A stretch of 56,024 nt of DNA, taken from TMED14 sp964475135 (lineage in GTDB: Bacteria > Bacteroidota > Bacteroidia > Flavobacteriales > Schleiferiaceae). The notes below the pieces were generated by a model. The model was not told the origin of the DNA, did no database searches, and saw nothing but the letters and a program-made list of their open reading frames with translations. Location of the stretch: the NCBI GenBank assembly GCA_964475135.1, contig CAYYWL010000010.1:1-56024 (forward strand), written 5' to 3'. The translations under genes and the position numbers were made by a program. Positions 42,084 to 49,862 of this stretch are shown piece after piece (position 1 is the stretch's first letter; every line of letters begins with the position of its first letter).

Positions 42084-43487
42084 ATGCGTACCAAGTACCA
42101 AGACCTTATCGAGCAAACTTTTGAGTGGCCCCAGCAAGAATTCTCGACTGAGGACTCAGAGTTGCTCTGGCACGGAATTCCGGTGATGGAATTAATCAAG
42201 CAGTACGGAACGCCGCTTAAGGTGACGTACGTGCCCAAAATTTCAGAGCATATTCAAAAGGCCAAGCGGATGTTCAACGTGGCGATGGCCAAGGTGGACT
42301 ACCAGGCGGACTACCATTTTTGCTACTGTACAAAGTCCTCGCACTTTCAGTTTGTACTCGAAGAGGCCCTTAGAAACGACATTCACCTCGAGACTTCGTC
42401 GGCATTCGACATCAATTTAATCGAGACACTTGAAGAAGAGGGACGCATCACCAAAGACCAGTTCGTTGTGTGCAACGGCTACAAGCGGGCGCAGTACACT
42501 GAGAATATTGCGCGCCTGATCAACAACGGTTGGACGAGCGTGATTCCGGTTTTGGACAACCGCGAAGAGCTCGACTTGCTCATGGAGCAGGTCAATCCAG
42601 AGAACGCGCATCCGGTCAAAGTGGGTATACGTATCGCAGCTGAAGAAGAGCCCAAGTTCGAATTCTACACGTCCCGCTTGGGGATTGGCTACAAGGAAGT
42701 GGTTCCGATGTTCAAGAACTACATCCAAAACATCCCGAACGTCGAGCTGAAGATGCTGCACTTCTTCATCAACACCGGCATCAACGACACCGCCTACTAC
42801 TGGAACGAGCTCAACAAAGCTGTGCGCGTGTACATCCAGCTCAAGAAGATTTGCCCTTCGCTCGACTCCCTGAACATCGGTGGCGGATTCCCGATCAAGA
42901 ACAGCTTGTCGTTCGCCTACGACTACGAGTATATGGCTGAAGAAATCATTGCCCAGATCAAGCAGACCTGCAACGCCGAGGGCATCGAAGAGCCGCACAT
43001 CTTTACCGAGTTCGGCAGCTACACGGTGGGCGAGTCCGGCGCGACCTTCTACAGTATCATGGGCGAAAAGAAGCAGAACGACCGCGAGAAGTGGTACATG
43101 ATCGACTCGAGCTTCATGACCACGCTGCCCGACGCCTGGGCGATCAACAAGCGCTTCATCATGCTGGCGATCAACAACTGGGACCACGACTACGAGCGGG
43201 TGCTCTTGGGCGGACTCACCTGCGACAGCGATGACTACTACAATTCCGAGCAGCATTCCAACGCGATCTTTTTGCCCAAGCTCAAGGCCGACTCGCCGCA
43301 GTACATCGGGTTCTTTAATACTGGGGCCTACCAAGAGTCGATTGCCGGGTACGGCGGAATCCAGCACTGCCTGATCCCCGCGCCCAAGCACGTCGTCATT
43401 AGCCGCGACGCCAACGGAGACTGGAACACCCGCCTGTTCGCTAAGGAGCAGAGCTACAAGTCCATGCTCAAAATTCTCGGCTACTAA
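42084..43487 (+). CDS. speA: Biosynthetic arginine decarboxylase-like PLP enzyme
   Basis: 467 residues of the alanine-racemase-fold decarboxylases. The PLP lysine is Lys84 in YCTKSSHF. GIRIAAEEEPKFEFYTSRLGIG (as GIRIAAEEEP and SRLGIG), the phosphate-binding NIGGGFPI, and TEFGSYTVGESGATFYSI follow. It is the short Bacteroidota type, about two thirds of the E. coli SpeA length. It yields agmatine for polyamine synthesis. It is followed 63 bp later by a deoxyhypusine-synthase-like gene, which supports a polyamine role. Confidence 0.88.
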   Translation: MRTKYQDLIEQTFEWPQQEFSTEDSELLWHGIPVMELIKQYGTPLKVTYVPKISEHIQKAKRMFNVAMAKVDYQADYHFCYCTKSSHFQFVLEEALRNDIHLETSSAFDINLIETLEEEGRITKDQFVVCNGYKRAQYTENIARLINNGWTSVIPVLDNREELDLLMEQVNPENAHPVKVGIRIAAEEEPKFEFYTSRLGIGYKEVVPMFKNYIQNIPNVELKMLHFFINTGINDTAYYWNELNKAVRVYIQLKKICPSLDSLNIGGGFPIKNSLSFAYDYEYMAEEIIAQIKQTCNAEGIEEPHIFTEFGSYTVGESGATFYSIMGEKKQNDREKWYMIDSSFMTTLPDAWAINKRFIMLAINNWDHDYERVLLGGLTCDSDDYYNSEQHSNAIFLPKLKADSPQYIGFFNTGAYQESIAGYGGIQHCLIPAPKHVVISRDANGDWNTRLFAKEQSYKSMLKILGY

Positions 43488-43550
43488 GCCTTTAGGAAGC
43501 CCCCGAGGCTCCGTACGTTTGTTCAGCAATCTTCTTAATTCCCTTCTGCC

Positions 43551-44549
43551 ATGTCACGCGGACCCATTTCTCAGTTCATCGAAAACCACTATAAACACTT
43601 CAACGCGGCGGCACTCGTCGATGCTGCGAAGGGCTACGAAGCCCACCTGACCGCAGGAGGTAAAATGATGGTCACCCTTGCGGGGGCCATGTCTACCGCA
43701 GAGCTGGGCCGGTCGTTTGCCGAAATGATCCGCCAGGGCAAGGTTGACATCATCAGCTGCACCGGTGCCAACCTCGAAGAGGATCTCATGAACCTGGTGG
43801 CCCACAGCCACTACGAGCGCGTGCCGCACTACCGCGATTTGACACCCGCCGAGGAGCGCAACCTGCTCGACCGCGGACTCAACCGTGTGACGGATACGTG
43901 CATTCCCGAAGAGGAAGCGTTTCGCAAGCTGCAGCACCACATTCACAAAGTGTGGTCGTCGGCCGAGGCCAAGGGTGAGCGCTACTTTCCACACGAGTAC
44001 ATGTACCAGATGATTCGCCTGCCTGAGTTCGCAGCCGAGTACGATTCCGCGGTCGACCCCGCCAACTCGTGGATGCTGGCCGCCGCAGAGCGCAACCTGC
44101 CCATCATTGTTCCGGGCTGGGAAGACAGCACCATGGGCAACATCTTCGCGAGCTACGTCATCAAAAACGAGCTGAAGGCGAGCACCATGAAGTCGGGCAT
44201 CGAGTACATGGCCTGGTTGGCTGACTGGTACGTGGCCAACTGCCGCAATCCCAAGAATCTGACTGCCCCGTCGGTGGGCTTCTTCCAAATCGGCGGAGGC
44301 ATCGCGGGCGACTTCCCGATTTGCGTGGTTCCGATGCTGTACCAAGACATGGAAATGGAGGACATCCCTTTCTGGGGCTACTTCTGCCAAATCTCAGATT
44401 CGACCACGTCGTACGGTTCGTACAGTGGAGCCGTTCCTAACGAAAAGATCACCTGGGGCAAGCTCGACATCGATACACCAAAATTTATTGTCGAGTCTGA
44501 TGCTACAATCGTTGCCCCGCTTATGTTTGCGTGGATACTTAAATGGTAA
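43551..44549 (+). CDS. Deoxyhypusine-synthase-like NAD-dependent aminobutyl transferase
   Basis: 332 residues. The DHS fold is recognisable through VTLAGAMSTAELG, CTGANLEEDL, VPGWEDSTMGN and SGAVPNEKITWGK. Lys304 in WGK corresponds to the catalytic Lys329 of human DHS. The GGGxxKH block, which supplies Lys287/His288 in human DHS, reads GGGIAGD here. Bacteria lack hypusine, so members of this family are thought to act on free amines (homospermidine-synthase-like or related). The product cannot be told from the sequence. It follows speA and precedes a small acidic protein in one apparent operon. Confidence 0.87.
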   Translation: MSRGPISQFIENHYKHFNAAALVDAAKGYEAHLTAGGKMMVTLAGAMSTAELGRSFAEMIRQGKVDIISCTGANLEEDLMNLVAHSHYERVPHYRDLTPAEERNLLDRGLNRVTDTCIPEEEAFRKLQHHIHKVWSSAEAKGERYFPHEYMYQMIRLPEFAAEYDSAVDPANSWMLAAAERNLPIIVPGWEDSTMGNIFASYVIKNELKASTMKSGIEYMAWLADWYVANCRNPKNLTAPSVGFFQIGGGIAGDFPICVVPMLYQDMEMEDIPFWGYFCQISDSTTSYGSYSGAVPNEKITWGKLDIDTPKFIVESDATIVAPLMFAWILKW

Positions 44550-44558
44550 TCTACCCCC

Positions 44559-44858
44559 ATGGAAAAGCGACGCATTATCGTTGACTACAAGAACATTACC
44601 TCGGAACAGCTCTCGCTGATTACCGACCGTTACCCTGAGGGTTTTGCGCCCGAGGACATGATTTCGTTCAAAAATTCCAAGGGTGAGACCGTGCGCGCGG
44701 TTCCGTTGGAGACGAGCGACACCAAATATTTGTTTAAGGTTTCGATCGAAATGGAGCGCCGTATGGAGGCCTTCATGGACGAAGACGACGATAGCGACAC
44801 TCCAGCCGAAGACGACGCCACGCCCGACGAGGACGTGGCCGAGGACCTCGACGACTGA
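44559..44858 (+). CDS. Small acidic conserved protein after the DHS-like gene
   Basis: 99 residues starting 9 bp after the DHS-like stop. The N-terminal 70 residues form a compact alpha/beta region (KRRIIVDYKNITSEQLSLI, FKVSIEMERRMEAF); the last 25 are almost only Asp, Glu, Ala, Thr and Pro. I do not recognise a family with a known function. Cotranscription with speA and the DHS-like gene is likely. It converges on dprA with a 9-bp gap. Confidence 0.7.
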   Translation: MEKRRIIVDYKNITSEQLSLITDRYPEGFAPEDMISFKNSKGETVRAVPLETSDTKYLFKVSIEMERRMEAFMDEDDDSDTPAEDDATPDEDVAEDLDD

Positions 44859-44867
44859 TTCTGGCCT

Positions 44868-45917
44868 CTAGGTTTTTCGGACGTAGCTACCGCTGCGCGC
44901 TGCGACCCGCCCGGACCACATGAGTTGGGCAAGGGTGGCCAAGATGTCTTCAATGGCGAGTCCGGTGCGCCGCCGTAGTTCTTCAGCACGCATAGGGCTA
45001 GAGAGGTGGGCGAGAAGCGCGTCTGCCGTCGGGCCCATGTGGTGGGTGCGCTGCGTACTTGGCACGGAATCCCAGTTCATTCCATCCAGCAGCTGTGCGG
45101 GGTGCAGCGCAAGTTCGGCAATGTGCTCGGCCACCAAACTCAGGCAACCCTGACTGTGGACGTCGCTAATGCGCCCCGGAAGCGCATACACGCTCCGGTG
45201 GTAGCCGTGCGCGACCTTGGCCGTAATCGACGCACCACTTTTCATCGAAGCCTCAACCACCAGTACGCCGTCGCTCAACCCCGCAATGATGCGGTTGCGC
45301 CGCGGGAAAAACTCGGCCCGCGGCGGCGTTCCAAAGGGCCATTCCGAAATCCACGCGCCCCCCTCGAGCAGAATCCGCTCGGCAAGCCGCGCGTTGCGCC
45401 CCGGGTGGGCCGTCTCGAGCCCATGCGCCAGCACGGCCCAAGTCGTCAGGCCCGACCGAAGGGCCTCTTCGTGGGCGGCTGCGTCGATTCCCAGCGCAAG
45501 TCCGCTGACAATACAGGGCTGTGCCAAGGCCAATTCGTGCACCCAGTACTCGGCCATCAGCAGTCCGTCCGGGCTGGGGTTGCGCGTGCCCACCACCGCG
45601 AGGCAGCGCGGCTCCTCGCGAAGTTGCCCCTTTACATACAGCACGGGAGGCGGATCCGGAATCTCTGCCAAGCGCCTCGGATAGTCGGGGCTTCCCAGCA
45701 CAAGGGTTTGGATTCCGTGGGCTCGGTGCTGCTCGTCGGCGCGCTGCAGCTCGCGCACGGTTTGCAGCACCACTTTGGTCCACTGCCCCGGAATCCGCGC
45801 TGAGGCGGATTCAAATTCGCTCCAGTTCGGAGCCAGTTGGCGCAGCCAGGTCAGTTTTTGCCGGTGCGTCCGCTCAATGCGGTCCAGTGCCAGGCGGTAG
45901 TTGAGGTCGTCGTTCAT
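44868..45917 (-). CDS. dprA: DNA-processing protein DprA
   Basis: 349 residues. Loads RecA on incoming single-stranded DNA during natural transformation. The Rossmann-like core has AVVGTRNPSPDG, SGLALGIDAAAHEEAL, LAHGLETAHPGRN, FFPRRNRIIAGLSDGVLVVEA (as FFPRRNRIIAG and GVLVVEA) and KSGASITAKVAH. A C-terminal winged-helix region (about 285-345) is present. It suggests that the organism may be able to take up DNA, although no other competence gene is in the window. Confidence 0.95.
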   Translation of the reverse strand: MNDDLNYRLALDRIERTHRQKLTWLRQLAPNWSEFESASARIPGQWTKVVLQTVRELQRADEQHRAHGIQTLVLGSPDYPRRLAEIPDPPPVLYVKGQLREEPRCLAVVGTRNPSPDGLLMAEYWVHELALAQPCIVSGLALGIDAAAHEEALRSGLTTWAVLAHGLETAHPGRNARLAERILLEGGAWISEWPFGTPPRAEFFPRRNRIIAGLSDGVLVVEASMKSGASITAKVAHGYHRSVYALPGRISDVHSQGCLSLVAEHIAELALHPAQLLDGMNWDSVPSTQRTHHMGPTADALLAHLSSPMRAEELRRRTGLAIEDILATLAQLMWSGRVAARSGSYVRKT

Positions 45918-45953
45918 GGGCCCAAGTTGGCTCGGCGACTTTGTTCGAGTCGG

Positions 45954-45985
45954 TTGCTAACGTAAGCAAGCGTTTATTACCTTTG
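45954..45985 (+). promoter_or_regulatory. Promoter of tRNA-Ala
   Basis: TTG at 45954-45956 and TACCTTTG at 45978-45985, 21 bp apart, the best -33/-7 pair in the window. The tRNA begins 10 bp later. Confidence 0.75.
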
Positions 45986-45995
45986 CCGACCACTT

Positions 45996-46069
<74 letters not shown>

Positions 46070-46082
46070 CTAGATGATCCCA

Positions 46083-46111
46083 AACCCCGCCCGATGAGGG
46101 CGGGGTTTTCT
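46083..46111 (+). terminator. Terminator after tRNA-Ala
   Basis: AACCCCGCCC / GGGCGGGGTT with a five-base loop and a following T-rich stretch, 13 bp after the tRNA. Confidence 0.88.
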
Positions 46112-46156
46112 TATTTAATGCGACGAAAGTTTGCGTTTGGTCGCTGTTAAAAGAGA

Positions 46157-46251
46157 AAACCACCCTCGCGGAGCGAGGGGGTTTGGGATTCCCTTCTCTG
46201 GAGGCCTCGGTGCACGTGAGCGCAGCGAGCGTACAACGACTACCTCCACCA
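46157..46251 (+). other. Structured region with tRNA-like 3' end
   Basis: A hairpin AAACC-a-CCCTCGC / GCGAGGG-GGTTT (46157-46184) is followed by TGGAGG (46199-46204), able to pair with CCTCCA (46243-46248). The end CGACTACCTCCACCA (46237-46251) matches the 3' end of the adjacent tRNA-Ala in 13 of 15 bases and here carries CCA. A terminator follows at the same distance as in the tRNA. It may be a decayed tRNA or an unknown small RNA. No gene is seen in 46070-46323. Confidence 0.4.
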
Positions 46252-46259
46252 AGTACGAA

Positions 46260-46287
46260 AAAACCCCGCTGAGTTTGGCGGGGTTTT
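46260..46287. terminator. Bidirectional terminator
   Basis: AAAACCCCGC / GCGGGGTTTT with an eight-base loop; A-rich to the left, T-rich to the right. It can serve the tRNA-like region and the convergent small-protein gene. Confidence 0.85.
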
Positions 46288-46323
46288 CATTTATCCGTTG
46301 GTTTTTTGCAGCGGAACCTAAAT

Positions 46324-46656
46324 TCAATCGGTTCGCGCCATAAGGTTCTCAATTAATTGTGCGCAATTGACCTCAGTTCCAGGGGCGAGATCCGCGGGAA
46401 CCGTGTAAAGCAGTTCGCGTTTGCGATTCCGAATGATAAAGATCTGCTGCCCTACGGCCAGCGTAACCCCGCTTCGCGAAAGGGGCGATAGGTTCGGGTT
46501 CATTACACCCGGAATAACGAGTGGAATGGATTTGAGGAGTGGGTTGTAGAGCGTAAAACTGATGCTGGTGTCCGCGTGCACACTGACCTGCTCGTGTTCA
46601 GTGATTGCTGGCAGTGAGGGTTGTGCAAGCTGAAGAGCAGCAATAAGTAGAAGCAT
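46324..46656 (-). CDS. Small secreted hypothetical protein
   Basis: 110 residues from MLLLIAALQLAQPS at 46656. A short hydrophobic leader is followed by a beta-rich domain (VSVHADTSISFTLYNPLLKSI, as VSVHADTSISF and YNPLLKSI; IPLVIPGVMNPNL; VGQQIFIIRNRKREL). It looks like a small periplasmic or surface beta protein of no family known to me. It lies 14 bp downstream of the LysR regulator on the same strand, so it may be cotranscribed. Confidence 0.6.
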   Translation of the reverse strand: MLLLIAALQLAQPSLPAITEHEQVSVHADTSISFTLYNPLLKSIPLVIPGVMNPNLSPLSRSGVTLAVGQQIFIIRNRKRELLYTVPADLAPGTEVNCAQLIENLMARTD

Positions 46657-46670
46657 AGACTTGGGTGAGT

Positions 46671-47597
46671 TTATAATTTGGGCGTACCAATGCGCTTGGA
46701 CTGAAAGCGTTGAAGGTGCTCGTGCGCGTGCTCGTGCACATTGTCGAGAAATGCCTGGGCTTGGGGGCTTAGCTTTTTGCCTTCGGGCCAAATAAAGGAC
46801 CATTGGCTGCGAATGGGGAGTCCGCGCACCGGCTGAATAAACAGTTTGCCTTGCTCGAGGTCGGGCAAAATACTGACTTTCGGCATGATTGAATATCCCA
46901 GACCGGCCTTGATCGACTGCTTGATAGCTTCGTTCGAGGTGAGTTCAAGGCTGCGCTTCACGGTGATTCCGTGCTGCTGAAGGTAGCGTTCCATCATTTG
47001 TCGGGTGGCCGAGCCGGGTTCGCGAAAGAGGATCGGAATGCTTCCGAGTCGGTCGGGTGACCAGACTTCGGCAGAAACAGGGGGCTTGGCGCCGACGAGC
47101 ACAAATTCGTTCTCCATGAGCACGTACTCTTCAACGCGAAGCTCTGGCTTGATCGAAACGAGGGCGAGGTCGATTTCGTTGCCCGTTAACTCCTGCAGAA
47201 CCGTGTTTTTGTTCGAAACGTTGAGGCTAATGTCCAATGAAGGGTGCTGCTTGATGAACGGAGCCAGGAGGTAGGGCGCAATGTACTTGCCCGTCGACAC
47301 CGTGCTGATGCGGAGTGGCCCGGTAATCTCGCCCTGGTAGGCGGCAAGGCATTGATTGACGCCTTCGGTGCTGCGCAGCACTTCGGCCGCTTTGACGGCA
47401 ACCGTTTTCCCAAATTCGGTCAAGTACAACCGCTTGTGTACGATTTCGGTCAGCGGAATCGCGAAGTTGGACTGAAAGTTTTTGAGCTGAATGGACACCG
47501 CCGGCTGCGAAAGGTTGAGCTCTTCGGCGGTCTGGGTGACGCTCAGGGTGCGCGAAAGACGCACAAAAATCTCGAGCTGGTGGAGGGTGTACTTCAT
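46671..47597 (-). CDS. LysR-family transcriptional regulator
   Basis: 308 residues from MKYTLHQLEIFVRLSRTLS at 47597; an open frame continues upstream but runs into the divergent gene. The winged HTH (about 18-60; QTAEELNLSQPAVSIQLKNF) is followed by a two-lobe effector domain (about 90-300) that resembles the CbbR/CmpR/CysB group (GPLRISTVSTGKYIAPYLL). It is divergent from the DUF6671-dihydroorotase-sbtA operon across 70 bp and is the likely regulator of it. The effector is unknown; CbbR-like relatives sense metabolites of carbon assimilation. Confidence 0.88.
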   Translation of the reverse strand: MKYTLHQLEIFVRLSRTLSVTQTAEELNLSQPAVSIQLKNFQSNFAIPLTEIVHKRLYLTEFGKTVAVKAAEVLRSTEGVNQCLAAYQGEITGPLRISTVSTGKYIAPYLLAPFIKQHPSLDISLNVSNKNTVLQELTGNEIDLALVSIKPELRVEEYVLMENEFVLVGAKPPVSAEVWSPDRLGSIPILFREPGSATRQMMERYLQQHGITVKRSLELTSNEAIKQSIKAGLGYSIMPKVSILPDLEQGKLFIQPVRGLPIRSQWSFIWPEGKKLSPQAQAFLDNVHEHAHEHLQRFQSKRIGTPKL

Positions 47598-47667
47598 AAA
47601 AACATTTAATGCTCTTTTCGGTAACGCTAAATAAATATAAAAGTTTAAATAAACGGAGTTTTGCGCT
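47598..47667. promoter_or_regulatory. AT-rich divergent control region between lysR and the sbtA operon
   Basis: 70 bp of clearly higher AT content than the flanks. It includes TTTAATGCTC ... GCTAAATAAATATAAAAG and TTTAAATAAA stretches that fit loose T-N11-A LysR sites. No single clear dyad stands out. Confidence 0.45.
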
Positions 47668-48507
47668 GTGAATTGGATTCCGTCGCCTGACCAAAGGGCA
47701 TTTGTAGCCACGAAGCACGGTAAAGACGCAGTTTTGAAGTCAGTGTTCGGCACGCAATGGGGCCTGAGCCTTGAGGCGGCCCTCGTCGACACTGACCTTC
47801 TCGGAACCTTTAGTGGCGAGGTGCCCCGTGCAGGTGATGTGCGCAGCACGCTTCGCGCCAAGGTGCGGATGGCTTTGGAGGTTTCACCTGATGCCGATGT
47901 GGTGCTGGCGACTGAAGGCTCCTTTGGACCCGATCCCGTACTCGGTTGGGTGCCCCTGCACGAAGAAGTGCTGCTGTGGTCATGGCCCCGGCAGGGCAAG
48001 GAACTCTGGGTGGCGCACCGCAGCCACGATACCAACTTTTCGAGCAGCGACTCCGCCGAATGGACCGAGGTTCGGCGGTGGGCTGAACGCGTCGGATTCC
48101 CATGGGCGCACCTGATTCTTCGCGACGCCCAGGGTCAGGTTGTCGCCAAGGGCATTAGCGATCCCACTGAGTTTGAACGAATGTGGCGCGCGGCCGCCGA
48201 GGGCGGCGCGCCGCGCGTCGAGACCGATATGCGGGCCGACCGCAACCCCAAGCGCCAGGAGGCTCTGCGCGCGTTGGCGATTAAAGTGGTTGAAGCGTTT
48301 GAAGCACTTTGCCCGAATTGCCGTTTTCCCGGGTTTGTGGCCCGCCCGGCGGAGCCGGGCGCGCCATGTTCCGCCTGCGGTTCCGCCACAAGACGCCCAA
48401 GGCTACTCAAGGCCATATGCACGGAATGCGAGCAGGTGGAAGTCCGGGATTCCGAAGACCAACTAATGGGGGTTGACCCCGCATACTGCGACCGATGCAA
48501 CCCATAA
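47668..48507 (+). CDS. DUF6671-like protein with zinc-ribbon C-terminus
   Basis: 279 residues, GTG start. The N-terminal part (AFVATKHGKDAVLKSVFGTQWGL, as ATKHGKDAV and FGTQWGL; ATEGSFGPDP; LWVAHRSHDTNFSS) matches what I recall as DUF6671. The C-terminal 75 residues carry four CxxC pairs (CPNC, CSAC, CTEC, CDRC), probably two zinc ribbons. It overlaps the second dihydroorotase by 13 bp. Function unknown; the operon suggests a link to inorganic carbon or carbamoyl metabolism. Confidence 0.72.
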   Translation: MNWIPSPDQRAFVATKHGKDAVLKSVFGTQWGLSLEAALVDTDLLGTFSGEVPRAGDVRSTLRAKVRMALEVSPDADVVLATEGSFGPDPVLGWVPLHEEVLLWSWPRQGKELWVAHRSHDTNFSSSDSAEWTEVRRWAERVGFPWAHLILRDAQGQVVAKGISDPTEFERMWRAAAEGGAPRVETDMRADRNPKRQEALRALAIKVVEAFEALCPNCRFPGFVARPAEPGAPCSACGSATRRPRLLKAICTECEQVEVRDSEDQLMGVDPAYCDRCNP

Positions 48508-49862
48508 ACGACCTCATTGTACGCGGGGCCACCGTCACGCACCGAGGGCGGACCGAAGTGTGCGACCTCTGGGTGCGCCACGGGCGGGTGGAACGCCTCG
48601 AGCCCGAAGTGGTGCTGCCGGCCGGGGCGGTTCCGCGCGAAATTGACGGCCGCGGACTCTGGCTGCTGCCGGGGGTGATCGACAGCCACGTGCACTTTCG
48701 CGATCCGGGGTTTCCGGCCAAAGGAACCATGCACAGCGAGTCGCGCGCCGCGGTTGCGGGAGGGGTGACGACGGTGTTTGATATGCCCAATACGCTTCCG
48801 CCCACCATGGACGAGGAGTCGTGGACCGACAAAATGCGCCGTGCCCGGCAGCGGATGTGGACCAACTACGCGTTTTATGCGGGAGTGCACGCCGAGCGCT
48901 GGCAGGATTCGCTACGCATTGATCCGAGGCAGATTCCCGGCTACACCGACGACGGGCTGTACATGCAGGAGCGCGACGTGCTGCTCTGCAACCACCCCGA
49001 GGTACTCGAAAAAGTGCTGCTCGAGGTGCCCAAAATGCTCGCGCTGCACTGCGAAGACGAGCAGCGCATCCAGCAGCAGCTGCTCGAGGCGCAGCGCAGC
49101 TTTGGAGTGGACCTTCCGGTGCGGGCGCACAGTCAGATCCGCGACGAGCAGGCCTGCGTCACCGCCACGCAGCGGGTGCTCGAGGTGCAGCGCTCGGTTC
49201 CCCGCCCCGTACACGTTTTGCACGTTTCTACGGCCCGTGAGGTACAGTTGATTCGCGCTGCGGCGGCCGAAGGCCAGCCGGTAACCGCTGAGCTCTGCGT
49301 GCACCACGCCACATTTAGTCAAGGCGACTACGGACGTTTGGGCGCCGCGATTCGCTGGAATCCTTCAGTCAAAGCCAGCACCGACCGCGACTACCTGCGT
49401 CAAGCCGCCGCCCGCGGATGGATGGCGACGCTCGCCACCGACCACGCGCCGCACCGCTGGAGCGAGAAAGGCGGGCCCTACCACTGTGGATGCTCGGGCG
49501 CGCCATCGGTGCAGCACCTCTTGGTACAGGCCCTCGAGTGGGTGCACGACGGCGAGTGGACGCTGCCCCAGCTCGTGCAGCTCACCAGCCACGGGGTGGC
49601 TGACCACTTTGGTCTTCGCGACCGCGGATTCCTCGATCCCGGATGCTGGGCCGACTTCGTCTTGGTCGATCCCCTTGGCGGAACCGAAGTGCGCCCCGAC
49701 ACCAGCTACTATGCCTGCGGCTGGTCGCCGTGGGAGCGCAAATGCTTCCGCAGCCGCGTGGTCGCCACATTTGTCAACGGAAGCGAAGCGTTTAACGCGG
49801 ACCAACGACTTTGGGCCCCCGCGGCACCCGGCCAATCCTGTCTATTTAACCCCACCGCATGA
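48495..49862 (+). CDS. Second dihydroorotase-like amidohydrolase, HVH type
   Basis: 455 residues. Metal-site motifs DSHVHFRDPG (His65, His67), LHCEDE, LHVSTARE and ATDHAPH are complete, unlike the Gln65 variant encoded at 26234. The segment between (GYTDDGLYMQERD) lacks the Lys-containing FLGSSTG block of the other copy. It may be a true type I dihydroorotase or a relative such as allantoinase or hydantoinase. It overlaps the DUF6671 gene by 13 bp and the permease gene by 4 bp (ATGA), so the three are translationally coupled. Confidence 0.85.
   Translation: MQPINDLIVRGATVTHRGRTEVCDLWVRHGRVERLEPEVVLPAGAVPREIDGRGLWLLPGVIDSHVHFRDPGFPAKGTMHSESRAAVAGGVTTVFDMPNTLPPTMDEESWTDKMRRARQRMWTNYAFYAGVHAERWQDSLRIDPRQIPGYTDDGLYMQERDVLLCNHPEVLEKVLLEVPKMLALHCEDEQRIQQQLLEAQRSFGVDLPVRAHSQIRDEQACVTATQRVLEVQRSVPRPVHVLHVSTAREVQLIRAAAAEGQPVTAELCVHHATFSQGDYGRLGAAIRWNPSVKASTDRDYLRQAAARGWMATLATDHAPHRWSEKGGPYHCGCSGAPSVQHLLVQALEWVHDGEWTLPQLVQLTSHGVADHFGLRDRGFLDPGCWADFVLVDPLGGTEVRPDTSYYACGWSPWERKCFRSRVVATFVNGSEAFNADQRLWAPAAPGQSCLFNPTA

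Noticed and set aside
47598..48035. N-terminal extension of the LysR regulator
   Set aside because: It runs antisense into the DUF6671 gene; LysR proteins start right before the HTH as at 47597.
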